Shown: piece by piece, positions 27,526 through 36,449 of the stretch
How the letters are laid out: each line of letters begins with the position of its first letter
Position numbering within the stretch: position 1 is the first letter of the stretch
Source of the DNA: Sporosarcina oncorhynchi
GTDB taxonomy: Bacteria > Bacillota > Bacilli > Bacillales_A > Planococcaceae
Assembly: GCF_033304615.1 (NCBI RefSeq)
Contig: NZ_CP129118.1
Location: forward strand, 1,236,001-1,300,000
Reading direction: 5' to 3'
DNA length: 64,000 nucleotides
The notes under the pieces: generated by a model
Told to the model about the DNA's origin: nothing
Database searches by the model: none
What the model saw: the letters and a program-made list of their open reading frames with translations, nothing else
Program-made: the position numbers and the translations under genes

Positions 27526-29304
27526 GTGAGCATAATCGAAAAAATTGTATCTGTTTTATCAAATCACTTTGGGTTTTCTTCCTTTCGGACAGGTCAGGAA
27601 CAGGCAATCCGCAATGTCCTTGATGGAAAAGACACATTATGCGTAATGCCGACAGGCGGCGGTAAATCTATCTGTTTTCAAGTTCCTGCGCTTGTTATGG
27701 AAGGTACTGTCCTCGTCGTATCACCGCTAATTTCACTGATGAAAGACCAAGTGGATGCATTGCATCAACTCGGGATATCCGCCGCCTACATCAACAGTTC
27801 ATTATCAAGCGAAGAATATTTTGGAGTTGTAGAAAATGCATTGGCAGGTAAATATGACTTATTATATGTAGCGCCTGAGCGGTTCGAGTCGGCTCCGTTC
27901 ATCCAGCAAATCAGCAAAATGAATATACCGATGATTGCTATTGATGAAGCGCATTGTATTTCTCAATGGGGTCATGATTTCAGACCAAGCTACAGAATGA
28001 TGAACAAAGTGATCGCTTCGTTTGAAAGAAAGCCAGTCGTCTTAGCTTTGACGGCTACAGCGACTCCTGCTGTGCGGGAGGATATACGTGCACAACTACA
28101 AATCGATGAGAATGCCACGGTTATGACAGGGTTTGAAAGAAGTAATCTTACGTTTTCTGTCGTCAAAGGGCAAGATCGCGAGAAATTCGTGAAAGATTAT
28201 GTGAATAAGAATGATGGTGAAGCAGGGATCATCTATGCAGCGACCCGGAAGGCAGTCGATCAGGTGCATGCAATGTTGGAACGCACAGGTGTGAAAGTCG
28301 CGAAGTATCACGCGGGTTTATCAGACAGTGTGCGTCAAGCGGAGCAAGATCGATTCTTAATGGACGAGGCGACAGTCATGGTTGCAACAAATGCATTCGG
28401 GATGGGAATAGACAAAAGTAATATCCGATATGTCATCCATTATCAGATGCCGAAAAATATGGAAAGTTATTATCAAGAAGCTGGCCGTGCGGGAAGGGAC
28501 GGCTTGGACAGTGACTGTACACTGTTGTTTTCGTCACAAGACGTTATTACGCAACGTTTCCTCATCGATCAGTCATTGGATACGTCGCGTATACCTGCTG
28601 AACTTGAAAAACTTCAATCTATGATTGATTACTGTCATACAGAATCCTGCTTGCAGAAATTCATCATTACTTATTTCGGGGAAACAAATGTAAAAATTTG
28701 CGGGAGATGTGCGAATTGTACGGATACAAGGGAACGGTTAGAAGTGACCGTTGACGTACAGAAAGTGCTTTCCTGCGTCATTCGGATGGGACAGCGATTT
28801 GGAAAAACGATGATTGCACAAGTATTGACAGGTTCACGGAATAAGAAAGTAATTGAATTCGGTTTTGACAAATTGTCAACGTATGGAATTCTAAAGGGGC
28901 AAAATACAAAAGCCGTGACAGACTTAATTGAATTCATCATCTCCGAAAACTACCTTGGGGTCGAAAATGGCCAGTTCCCGATCATCTATGTGACGGAACA
29001 AGGAAAAGAAGTATTGACTGGTAACATTCAAGTTTACCGCAAACAGACGGTTGAAACAAAACAGATTGCAAAAGATGATCCGCTGTTTGACCAATTGCGC
29101 ACATTGCGCATGCAATTGGCAAAGGAAGCAGGCGTACCACCGTTTGTCGTGTTTTCGGACAAGTCGTTACGTGATATGGCATCTAGAATGCCTGCAACAG
29201 AGGAAGAGTTCCTAGAAGTAAACGGTGTCGGAGCGGCCAAGTTGGAGCGCTACGGTGAAGCATTTCTAGAAGAGATTAAATCATTCAATGCCCAGCCAAT
29301 TTGA
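27526..29304 (+). CDS. recQ: ATP-dependent DNA helicase RecQ
   Basis: 592 residues with three parts: the helicase core with Walker A MPTGGGKS and box DEAHCISQWGHDFR; the RQC region with zinc cysteines YCHTESCLQKF...CGRCANC; and a C-terminal HRDC domain (MASRMPATEEEFLEVNGVG). It unwinds DNA 3' to 5' in recombination and fork repair. The length matches B. subtilis RecQ (not the shorter RecS). The best start is GTG 27526, itself inside GAGGTGAG, so initiation may be weak; no better in-frame start is near. Confidence 0.93.
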   Translation: MSIIEKIVSVLSNHFGFSSFRTGQEQAIRNVLDGKDTLCVMPTGGGKSICFQVPALVMEGTVLVVSPLISLMKDQVDALHQLGISAAYINSSLSSEEYFGVVENALAGKYDLLYVAPERFESAPFIQQISKMNIPMIAIDEAHCISQWGHDFRPSYRMMNKVIASFERKPVVLALTATATPAVREDIRAQLQIDENATVMTGFERSNLTFSVVKGQDREKFVKDYVNKNDGEAGIIYAATRKAVDQVHAMLERTGVKVAKYHAGLSDSVRQAEQDRFLMDEATVMVATNAFGMGIDKSNIRYVIHYQMPKNMESYYQEAGRAGRDGLDSDCTLLFSSQDVITQRFLIDQSLDTSRIPAELEKLQSMIDYCHTESCLQKFIITYFGETNVKICGRCANCTDTRERLEVTVDVQKVLSCVIRMGQRFGKTMIAQVLTGSRNKKVIEFGFDKLSTYGILKGQNTKAVTDLIEFIISENYLGVENGQFPIIYVTEQGKEVLTGNIQVYRKQTVETKQIAKDDPLFDQLRTLRMQLAKEAGVPPFVVFSDKSLRDMASRMPATEEEFLEVNGVGAAKLERYGEAFLEEIKSFNAQPI

Positions 29305-29312
29305 TAGTAATG

Positions 29313-29357
29313 AAAAAAGACAGGGAGTTATCATTTTTGATAACCTACCTGTCTTTT
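29313..29357. terminator. Bidirectional terminator between recQ and the MFS gene
   Basis: AAAAAGACAGG / CCTGTCTTTTT with an inner ATCA-TGAT helix. Convergent genes end on both sides. Confidence 0.88.
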
Positions 29358-29387
29358 TATGTCCGATTTGAATAACAAAGAAATGGA

Positions 29388-30545
29388 TTAAAGAGCTTCT
29401 GTTACATCAAGACTTTTCTTTAAACCAAGAACAGTAAATGCTGCGACGATGAGCAGGATGATACCTGTCAACATGAATCCGCCTTTAAATGAAAGATCCA
29501 AATACCCGATGACGCTTGAGCCGGCAACAACACCAATTGAGAAGAAACCATAGAAATAGCCGTATGCTTTGCCCCGGAAATCAGGTGTGGATGAGTCAAT
29601 TAGTAGTGAATTGATGGACGGGAAAAGAAAAGCAAAACCAATTCCGTAAAGTGACATCGCTAAAAATAGGAAGGGCAATTCAGACACTTGGCTCAAGAAA
29701 ATCATACATAACCCCATCATCGTAATGCCGAATGCCAATGTAATCATTGGTGCAACCTTATCAAAGATTTTGTTAATAGGGAGCAGGAAGATTAGAATCG
29801 CGACGACGCCGAATGAACTTAACAACATGCCGGTGATTTTCGTGTCGTACCCAAGCGCTTCGACTTTTAAAGGAAGGATTAGTGCCAAAACGCCTTGTGA
29901 GAACATAAGGAAAAAGGCGCCGGAAAATGCACGGATCATTCCAGGGTGCGTGAATAGAAAACGTACACGGAACTTTTTAGCTCCATCGTCTTTCACTTTT
30001 TTTACATATTGGAATTTCCGTAAAAGGAAAAAGGCACTTACAGCTATGATGAAAAAGATGACACCATTAACGGTCATTATGAAAGTTGGGCCGGTTTTCG
30101 AAGCGACGATTCCGCTATAAGCAGGACCGATAATTGCTGCCATACCGACAAACGCACCTGAAACAGCTACACTGCTTCCTCTTTTTGACTTTTCGGCACG
30201 GTTTGCTAGAAAAGTGAATGCGGCTGGAACGATTAGGCCCTCCATGAATCCATGAATGAATCGGATACCCAATAAGGAAGCAGGTCCCATTGCGAATGAA
30301 TAAAGAAGAAGTGCGACGGAAGATGCTAACAATCCGATGATTAACATTAGGAAAGGGCCTCTTCGGTCAGTCATGAATCCTGAAATTATATTGCCGATCG
30401 TGTTGGCGAATGAATAGATGCCGACTACAAGGCCAGTTAGAAACGAAGTGGCTCCTAAAGATAGAGCGAAAGGGCTCATAATTGGAAGTTGGGAAAATAA
30501 ATCGAAAAAAGAAAAGAAAACAATCAAATAAACTAAGGCGCGCAT
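29388..30545 (-). CDS. MFS transporter
   Basis: 385 residues and about 12 membrane segments. The major-facilitator motif A is seen as GFMTDRRGPFLM between helices 2 and 3, and a proton-antiporter-like GxxxGPxxG pattern as VGMAAIIGPAYSG in helix 5, which suggests drug or metabolite export. The substrate is unknown. ATG 30545 follows TGAGGA by 6 nt. Divergent from ddh. Confidence 0.88.
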   Translation of the reverse strand: MRALVYLIVFFSFFDLFSQLPIMSPFALSLGATSFLTGLVVGIYSFANTIGNIISGFMTDRRGPFLMLIIGLLASSVALLLYSFAMGPASLLGIRFIHGFMEGLIVPAAFTFLANRAEKSKRGSSVAVSGAFVGMAAIIGPAYSGIVASKTGPTFIMTVNGVIFFIIAVSAFFLLRKFQYVKKVKDDGAKKFRVRFLFTHPGMIRAFSGAFFLMFSQGVLALILPLKVEALGYDTKITGMLLSSFGVVAILIFLLPINKIFDKVAPMITLAFGITMMGLCMIFLSQVSELPFLFLAMSLYGIGFAFLFPSINSLLIDSSTPDFRGKAYGYFYGFFSIGVVAGSSVIGYLDLSFKGGFMLTGIILLIVAAFTVLGLKKSLDVTEAL

Positions 30546-30704
30546 ATGTAATCCTCATTTCAATTAATGATAAACCTTATTCTACTGTAACATTTAATTG
30601 AGAATAGGCAAAAGGACAGATTGTGAACAAATTATTTTAATAGCAATATTCGTATTTGGACGATAAACTGAGAGAATACTTTTACAAAAGGGATGGTGGC
30701 GTTT

Positions 30705-31688
30705 GTGGACAAAAAAATCAGAATTGGCATAGCGGGATACGGTAATTTGGGCAGAGGCGTGGAATACGCAGTATCACGTTGTGAAGATATGGAGCTTTCA
30801 GCTGTTTTCACAAGGAGAAGTCCTGAAGAACTGCAAGTTGCGAGTGGGACACAGGTCTATTCATTTACAGAAATTGAATCGCATGTCGACAACATCGATG
30901 TAATGATTCTATGCGGCGGTTCCAAAAATGATCTCCCTAAACAAGGACCAGAGCTCGCAAAATTTTTCAACACAATCGACAGTTTCGACACACATGCTAA
31001 AATCCCTGATTATTTTGAAGCGGTTGATGCATCAGCAAAGCCGAATGGTAAAACAGCAATCATTTCAGTCGGATGGGACCCGGGAATGTTTTCTATTAAC
31101 AGATTATATGGTGAGGCCATTCTTCCAGAAGGTGAAACATATACGTTTTGGGGGAAGGGGCTAAGCCAAGGCCACTCAGATGCGTTACGAAGGATTGAAG
31201 GTGTCCGAAATGCCGTTCAATATACGATTCCTGTAGACGAAGCTGTGGATCGTGTGCGCAGTGGGTTGCAACCTCAATTAACGACACGCGAGAAACATAC
31301 CCGTGAATGCTTCGTTGTACTTGAAGAAGGCAGCAACAAAGATGAAGTGGAACAGACAATTGTAACAATGCCGGATTACTTCGCAGATTATGATACAACA
31401 GTACACTTCATTGATGAAAAGCAGTTGAAAGAAGATCATAGTGCGATGCCACATGGCGGCTTCGTTATTAGAAGTGGAAAAACAGGTGACAATAACAATC
31501 AAGTGATGGAGTTTTCATTGGGGCTGGAAAGTAATCCTGAATTCACATCCAGCGTACTTGTTGCATACGCCCGTGCCGCATACCGCATGAATCGCGCAGG
31601 TGATACGGGTGCTAAAACGGTTTTCGATGTTGCACCAGGCTTGCTTTCCATTCAAAGTGCAAAGGAATTGCGCAAACACCTTCTATAA
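30705..31688 (+). CDS. ddh: meso-Diaminopimelate dehydrogenase
   Basis: NADP-dependent enzyme that interconverts tetrahydrodipicolinate plus ammonia and meso-DAP in one step, bypassing the acyl-DAP route of lysine synthesis. Motifs: IRIGIAGYGNLGRGVE, FDTHAKIPDYFEAVDASAK, SVGWDPGMFSINRLYGE and GKGLSQGHSDALRRI. Length 327 is very close to the Lysinibacillus enzyme. The ORF reaches ATG 30693, but GGTGG there is a better ribosome site for GTG 30705. Most Bacillus lack this enzyme, so it is a lineage marker. Confidence 0.93.
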   Translation: MDKKIRIGIAGYGNLGRGVEYAVSRCEDMELSAVFTRRSPEELQVASGTQVYSFTEIESHVDNIDVMILCGGSKNDLPKQGPELAKFFNTIDSFDTHAKIPDYFEAVDASAKPNGKTAIISVGWDPGMFSINRLYGEAILPEGETYTFWGKGLSQGHSDALRRIEGVRNAVQYTIPVDEAVDRVRSGLQPQLTTREKHTRECFVVLEEGSNKDEVEQTIVTMPDYFADYDTTVHFIDEKQLKEDHSAMPHGGFVIRSGKTGDNNNQVMEFSLGLESNPEFTSSVLVAYARAAYRMNRAGDTGAKTVFDVAPGLLSIQSAKELRKHLL

Positions 31689-31763
31689 TTGTGAAAACAC
31701 TTTCAATGGCGAGGGAAATCAATTATACTGAGTCTGTATTCTTTATTTAGGGGGTCGAAATAG

Positions 31764-32852
31764 TTGGTGAAATTAGATGAAACGTTACAAATGTTGAAAG
31801 ACTTAACGGACGCGAAAGGGATACCGGGCAACGAACGGGAACCACGCGAAGTTATGAAGAAATATATTGAGCCATTTTCCGATCAAATCGAGATGGATGG
31901 TCTTGGGTCGTTGATCGCAAGCAAAACCGGTGATTCAGAAGGTCCGCGTGTCATGGTAACAGGACATCTTGATGAAGTTGGTTTTATGGTAACGAAAATA
32001 GACGATAAAGGGTTCATTTCCTTCCAACCTGTAGGCGGATGGTGGTCTCAAGTCATGCTTGCCCAACGCGTCGATATCGTCACGCGTAAAGGTAATACCG
32101 TAACAGGGGTAATTGGTTCGAAACCTCCACATATATTGACTGCGGAAGCCCGTAAAAAACCAGTCGATATTAAAGACATGTTCATTGATGTTGGTGCAAC
32201 TTCTAAAGAAGAAGCGATGGAATGGGGAGTACTACCTGGGGATATGATCGTTCCTCATTTCGAATTCACAGTTATGAACAACGAGAAATTCCTTCTAGCA
32301 AAAGCGTGGGACAATCGTATCGGTTGTGCAATCGCGATTGATGTAATGAAAGCATTGAAGGACGAAAAACACCCGAATATCGTTTTCGGTGTTGGGGCAG
32401 TACAGGAAGAAATCGGTTTACGCGGAGCTAAAACGGCTTCTGCGAAAGTGCAACCGGATATTGGGATTGCGGTCGATGTCGGTATTGCTGGTGATACGCC
32501 TGGCGTCACGTCCAAAGAAGCGGCTAGCAAAATGGGCGATGGACCACAAATTCTATTATATGATGCCTCTATGGTTTCTCATAAAGGATTGCGCGACCTT
32601 GTTGTCGATACTGCTGAAGAGCATGGTATTCCTTACCAGTTCGAAGCGATTCCTGGTGGAGGAACAGATGCAGGCTCCATGCACGTTAGTGGAAACGGTG
32701 TACCTTCCTTAGCAATTTGTGTCGCTACACGTTATATCCATAGCCATGCAGCAATGTTGCACAGAGATGATTATGAAAATGCAGTGAAATTAATCGTAGA
32801 AGTCATAAAGAAATTGGACCGCGATACGGTGCATAAAATCACATTCGAATAA
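31764..32852 (+). CDS. ysdC: M42-family glutamyl aminopeptidase-like metallopeptidase (YsdC)
   Basis: 362 residues, a two-metal cytosolic aminopeptidase. Metal ligands are seen as GHLDEVGF (His, Asp), KAWDNRIGC (bridging Asp), [10 protein letters not shown] (catalytic and metal Glu pair), VDVGIAGD and the terminal IHSHAA. I recognise the sequence as close to B. subtilis YsdC, which follows ysdB there, so about 29 kb of other genes separate them here. TTG 31764 lies 9 nt after AGGGGG; GTG 31767 is an alternative. Confidence 0.9.
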   Translation: MVKLDETLQMLKDLTDAKGIPGNEREPREVMKKYIEPFSDQIEMDGLGSLIASKTGDSEGPRVMVTGHLDEVGFMVTKIDDKGFISFQPVGGWWSQVMLAQRVDIVTRKGNTVTGVIGSKPPHILTAEARKKPVDIKDMFIDVGATSKEEAMEWGVLPGDMIVPHFEFTVMNNEKFLLAKAWDNRIGCAIAIDVMKALKDEKHPNIVFGVGAVQEEIGLRGAKTASAKVQPDIGIAVDVGIAGDTPGVTSKEAASKMGDGPQILLYDASMVSHKGLRDLVVDTAEEHGIPYQFEAIPGGGTDAGSMHVSGNGVPSLAICVATRYIHSHAAMLHRDDYENAVKLIVEVIKKLDRDTVHKITFE

Positions 32853-32867
32853 AAAGCTGTAGTGTGG

Positions 32868-32898
32868 AGATCGTGCCTGAATAGGTGCGGTCTTTTTT
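32868..32898 (+). terminator. Terminator after ysdC
   Basis: AGATCGTGCCT / AGGTGCGGTCT with one G-T pair and T7. Confidence 0.8.
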
Positions 32899-32985
32899 TA
32901 TGCATTGAAACGTATAAAAAATGTATAAAGCGTCTAGAGTGTTATCCATTAAGTGCTCGCTGTATATAGTGTATGCATATTTAAA

Positions 32986-33031
32986 TATTTATAAAAATTC
33001 AATTGACTTTATAAATATGCATTAATATAAT
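32986..33031 (+). promoter_or_regulatory. argF promoter with two ARG box-like sites
   Basis: TTGACT (33003-33008) and TATAAT (33026-33031) are exactly 17 nt apart. TATTTATAAAAATTCAAT (32986-33003) matches the ArgR/AhrC box TNTGNATWWWWATNCANA with two mismatches and overlaps the -35. A weaker second box fills the spacer (33006-33023). The arrangement fits arginine repression. Confidence 0.7.
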
Positions 33032-33069
33032 AGTTTATACAAACACTAATAGAGATGGAGATGATTGTT

Positions 33070-34044
33070 TTGGTGAATTTGAAACTATCTACACTTTCGA
33101 CATTCGAGGAAATGGATTCCCAATTAAAAGGCCGGGATTTACTAACGCTACTGGACTATACAAGTGAGGAAATTACGTATTTATTGGAAAAAGCGTTAGT
33201 TATGAAGAAAGAGGCTGCTGCGGGGAATTTGCCGCCCATCTTGCCCGGAAAGACACTTGGAATGATTTTTGAAAAACATTCTACTCGTACACGGATTTCA
33301 TTTGAAGTCGGGATGATCCAGTTAGGTGGGCATGCGATGTTCATGAATGCAAAAGATTTGCAAATTGGGCGTGGAGAATCTGTCTACGATACAGCACTTG
33401 TGCTCTCCGAGTATTTGGACGGTGTGATGATTCGCGCGAACTCTCATGAAATGGTGAAGGAACTGGCGAAGCATTCAACCATCCCAGTCATTAACGGTTT
33501 GACAGATATCTTCCATCCGTGTCAGGCGCTCGCAGATTTATTGACGATAATTGAGGTGAAAGGGGCGCTTGCTGGTAAGAAGATAGCCTATGTTGGAGAT
33601 GGGAACAATGTTGCCCATTCACTTGTGATTGGTGCGGCCAATATGGGAATGGAAGTGGCGGTTGCAACACCTGAAGGATTCGAGTTCAATCAAAACCTGT
33701 TCGTAAAAGCACAGAAAATTGCTGCGTTGAATGGCGGATCGGTTATTCAGACATATGAGCCGCGTGAAGCAGTTGAAGATGCAGACGTTGTCTATACGGA
33801 TGTCTGGACGAGTATGGGGCAGGAAGAGGAATCGGCAGCCCGACTTGAAGCGTTCAAAGGATTCCAAATCAATGATCAGCTTGTAGCTCATGCGAAAGAG
33901 GATTATATGTTTTTGCATTGTCTGCCTGCGCATCGTGAGGAAGAAGTAGCGACTTCGGTCATCGATGGACCAAACTCGTATGTTTTCCAGCAAGCTGGTA
34001 ATCGACTACATGCACAAAAAGCTGTGTTGGCGACTTTACTATAG
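33070..34044 (+). CDS. argF: Ornithine carbamoyltransferase
   Basis: About 324 residues. It transfers a carbamoyl group to ornithine to give citrulline in arginine synthesis. Signature loops: EKHSTRTRISFE (carbamoyl phosphate), HPCQALADLLT, DVWTSMGQE and FLHCLPAHREEEV. The start is uncertain: GGAGATGA (33057-33064) favours TTG 33070; the later ATG 33112 would give a more typical N-terminus but has poor spacing. No other arg genes are nearby, so it is a stand-alone arginine gene with its own operator. Confidence 0.92.
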   Translation: MVNLKLSTLSTFEEMDSQLKGRDLLTLLDYTSEEITYLLEKALVMKKEAAAGNLPPILPGKTLGMIFEKHSTRTRISFEVGMIQLGGHAMFMNAKDLQIGRGESVYDTALVLSEYLDGVMIRANSHEMVKELAKHSTIPVINGLTDIFHPCQALADLLTIIEVKGALAGKKIAYVGDGNNVAHSLVIGAANMGMEVAVATPEGFEFNQNLFVKAQKIAALNGGSVIQTYEPREAVEDADVVYTDVWTSMGQEEESAARLEAFKGFQINDQLVAHAKEDYMFLHCLPAHREEEVATSVIDGPNSYVFQQAGNRLHAQKAVLATLL

Positions 34045-34133
34045 AAACTTAGGTCCTTCTTATTGCGCAGTAGAACAAGCAGTGGAATTGCTGTAGTATA
34101 TGTAACAAGAACGATACTACGGAGGATTTTTGG

Positions 34134-34580
34134 ATGGTAGAATATTTTTTGGTTTTTCTAGGGGCAGCAATACCGTGGTTTGAGATTGCATTAGTTATCC
34201 CGCTTGGCATTATTCGGGGACTTTCACCTATTTGGGTAATGATACTTGCGTTTGTCGGGAATATGTCGACTGTATTGATTGTCATATACGGATTTCAACG
34301 TGTGCAACAATGGATGGATAAGCGAATGGAAAAGAGCGGGAAGACTGCCACTAAAAGGACCGAGCGAGGGAAGCGCATTTGGAATAAATATGGGATGCCT
34401 GGGCTGGCGTTATGCGGACCGATTTTGATTGGAACACACATAGCAGCCTTCATCGGCCTTTTGTTCGGCGCTACGAAAACAAATACGACTATATGGATGA
34501 CAATTAGTATCGCTTTCTGGACGCTCGTTTTCGGCCTGGTGACTGCTGCAGGGTTTGATTTCTTTGTTAGAAACTTTTAA
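34134..34580 (+). CDS. Small multidrug export family membrane protein
   Basis: 148 residues with four to five membrane helices and the pattern GAAIPWFEIALVIPLGI, then GNMSTV and KYGMPGLALCGPILIGTH, which I recognise from the Sm_multidrug_ex family. Despite the name, the activity is poorly established. ATG 34134 follows ACGGAGG by about 8 nt. It ends just before a terminator and the second repeat array. Confidence 0.78.
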   Translation: MVEYFLVFLGAAIPWFEIALVIPLGIIRGLSPIWVMILAFVGNMSTVLIVIYGFQRVQQWMDKRMEKSGKTATKRTERGKRIWNKYGMPGLALCGPILIGTHIAAFIGLLFGATKTNTTIWMTISIAFWTLVFGLVTAAGFDFFVRNF

Positions 34581-34601
34581 TGTAGATATAAATTTGGTGT
34601 G

Positions 34602-34630
34602 CGCGCAACTTCTAGTTGTGCGTTTTTTTT
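34602..34630 (+). terminator. Terminator before repeat array 2
   Basis: CGCGCAACT / AGTTGTGCG, loop TCT, then eight T. Array 2 begins only 21 nt later, as array 1 begins 26 nt after the rplT terminator. Confidence 0.88.
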
Positions 34631-34651
34631 ATTTGGTGCGCCTGCAAAAAA

Positions 34652-35255
34652 TTCGTTACGACGAGGTTACGTTTCGATACGGAGCATCTACGTTTCGATA
34701 CGACGCAGTTACGTTTCGTTACGCCTGCTACATTTCGATACGGGACATCTGCGTTTCGATACGCCGTCTTTACGTTTCGTTACGCCTGCTACATTTCGAT
34801 ACGGAGCGTCTACATTTCGATACGAGGGATCTACGTTTCGTTACGACGCAGTTACGTTTCGTTGCGCCTGCTACATTTCGATACGGAGCATCTACGTTTC
34901 GATACGAGGGATCTACGTTTCGATACAACGCAGTTACGTTTCGTTACGCCTGCTACATTTCGATACGGGACATCTACGTTTCGATACGCCGTCTTTATGT
35001 TTCGTTACGCCTGCTACGATTCGATACGGAGCGTCTACATTTCGATACGAGGGATCTACGTTTCGTTACGACGCAGTTACGTTTCGTTGCGCCTGCTACA
35101 TTTCGATACGGCACATCTACGTTTCGTTACGAGGTATCTACGTTTCGATACGCCGTCTCTACGTTGTGTTGCGTCTGCTACATTTCGATACGGAGCATCT
35201 ACCTTTCGATACGAGACATCTACGTTTCGTTGCGCCGCAGTTACGTTGTGTTGCA
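34652..35255 (+). repeat. Repeat array 2: 29 full units and one partial of the array-1 family
   Basis: A partial unit (34652-34660) and 29 full 14-bp cores can be placed end to end up to 35255. Main cores are TACGTTTCGATACG, TACATTTCGATACG and TACGTTTCGTTACG; two late units (35160, 35242) have the TTGTGTT centre typical of array 1. Spacers are 7 nt (GAGCATC, GAGCGTC, AGGGATC, ACGCAGT, GGACATC, CCGTCTT), except a 5-nt CCTGC (once TCTGC) after seven units, always after a core with a GTT centre and always before a TAC(A/G)-ATTCG type core. Units from 34729 repeat at 34954, a 225-bp duplication of 11 units. Same strand orientation as array 1; flanked by two terminators facing inwards. Confidence 0.92.
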
Positions 35256-35274
35256 AACTATCCTAGTTATACGA

Positions 35275-35313
35275 ATAAAAACAGCCCGATGGATTGTCCC
35301 CCCATCGAGCTGT
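35275..35313 (-). terminator. Terminator of sspI
   Basis: ACAGCCCGATGG / CCATCGAGCTGT with a minus-strand T run (plus A run 35276-35281). It directly follows array 2. Confidence 0.85.
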
Positions 35314-35328
35314 CTTCGTACCAAGTCT

Positions 35329-35538
35329 TCATCCAGTAAATGCTTGTGCAAGTTCACCGGTGATCTTTGACTTCTCCTGCTCATCCGCATTAATCCATAA
35401 CTTTTCAAAAAACACGCCTAGACCGGGCAAAAGGTGTTCCTCGCCACGTTTTAGAGCATCTTCTACAACGTTCCGTATATCATCCGCGGAGTTATTTGTC
35501 ATGTTCGCGGTGATTGCGTCACGGATTTGAAAATTCAT
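35329..35538 (-). CDS. sspI: Small acid-soluble spore protein I
   Basis: 69-residue minor spore protein of the SspI family, starting MNFQIRDAITANMTNNSADD and containing the conserved EEHLLPGLGVFFE. It is made in the forespore and is distinct from the alpha/beta DNA-binding SASPs. The ORF extends to 35568, but AGGAGGA lies before ATG 35538. In B. subtilis it is likewise next to ysgA and pheST. No clear sigma-G promoter stands out in the 93-nt divergent gap. Confidence 0.9.
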   Translation of the reverse strand: MNFQIRDAITANMTNNSADDIRNVVEDALKRGEEHLLPGLGVFFEKLWINADEQEKSKITGELAQAFTG

Positions 35539-35631
35539 ACTATCAATCCTCCTGTAATCATTTTGCACAGAATCATCGCCAACTATACGGACATTTGTTA
35601 CACTGAGAAGAAAAAGGATGTCTTATATAAA

Positions 35632-36396
35632 ATGAAAAGAATCGAATCGACGCAAAATGGACTTATCAAACACTGGAAGAAGCTTGTCACATCTAAGAAA
35701 GATCGGGACAAATCAGAAGAATTCATTGTGGAAGGATTCCACTTAGTGGAAGAAGCATTGAAATCTACTGGCACTGTCATTCATTTAATCGTAAGGGAAG
35801 ATATTGAAATCCCTGAAGAGTGGGTAACTGAAAATCTTCAACTGATCGAAGTGACGCGTGCTGTTGCGAAAGAATTGATTGAAACAGAACAATCGCAAGG
35901 GATTTTTGCTCATTGCAGGCAACCAAAGTATTCAGAAGAAGCACCACAGTCATGGAAAAAGTATTTATTCATTGATGCCGTCCAGGATCCGGGCAATATA
36001 GGCACGATGATCAGGACAGCCGATGCAGCTGGAATCGACGCGGTTATATTAGGTAAAGGCTCTGCAGATCCATTCAATCCGAAAACGGTGCGGTCCGCGC
36101 AAGGGTCGCATTTCCATATACCTGTCGTCAAAGGCGAGTTGAGCGAGTGGATTGAGCAAGTGAAAAAAGAAAGTATCAAAATAATTGGCACTGGCTTACA
36201 TAATGCCTCTGATCATTACACAGTCGAACCGTTAGAATCATTTGCACTTATTGTTGGCAATGAAGGAAGTGGTGTAGCCGATGAATATCTGAAAGAAGCA
36301 AATGAAATCGTTAAAATCCCCCTGTACGGAAAAGCTGAGTCATTAAATGTCGCCATTGCAACGGGGATTCTGCTCTACGCTTACGGTAAACAATAA
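35632..36396 (+). CDS. ysgA: SpoU/TrmH-family RNA methyltransferase (YsgA)
   Basis: 254 residues: an N-terminal substrate-binding domain (EEFIVEGFHLVEEAL) and a SPOUT catalytic domain with the knot motifs DPGNIGTMIRTADAAG, LIVGNEGSGV and IPLYGKAESLNVAIA. It methylates a ribose or base in rRNA or tRNA using S-adenosylmethionine; the exact site is not known to me. The ORF reaches 35527, but family N-termini begin at MKRIES, i.e. ATG 35632; AAAGGA is rather distant (14 nt). Neighbours sspI and pheST match B. subtilis. Confidence 0.88.
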   Translation: MKRIESTQNGLIKHWKKLVTSKKDRDKSEEFIVEGFHLVEEALKSTGTVIHLIVREDIEIPEEWVTENLQLIEVTRAVAKELIETEQSQGIFAHCRQPKYSEEAPQSWKKYLFIDAVQDPGNIGTMIRTADAAGIDAVILGKGSADPFNPKTVRSAQGSHFHIPVVKGELSEWIEQVKKESIKIIGTGLHNASDHYTVEPLESFALIVGNEGSGVADEYLKEANEIVKIPLYGKAESLNVAIATGILLYAYGKQ

Positions 36397-36406
36397 CAAC
36401 ACGATG

Positions 36407-36435
36407 TTGAAGATTCATAAAGACTGAAGTATAAT
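36407..36435 (+). promoter_or_regulatory. pheST promoter
   Basis: TTGAAG (36407-36412), 17 nt, perfect TATAAT (36430-36435). Transcription would start near 36442, just before the T-box leader. Confidence 0.75.
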
Positions 36436-36449
36436 AAAAAAGAATATAC

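Noticed and set aside
34652-35255. Plasmid-type iteron origin
   Set aside because: Repeats resemble iterons in spacing, but there is no rep gene or AT-rich unwinding region, and the locus is chromosomal and syntenic.
34555-35370. Long repeat-protein genes in three overlapping frames over array 2
   Set aside because: They result from the 21-bp period without stops; no ribosome sites, and frame changes at each 5-nt spacer.
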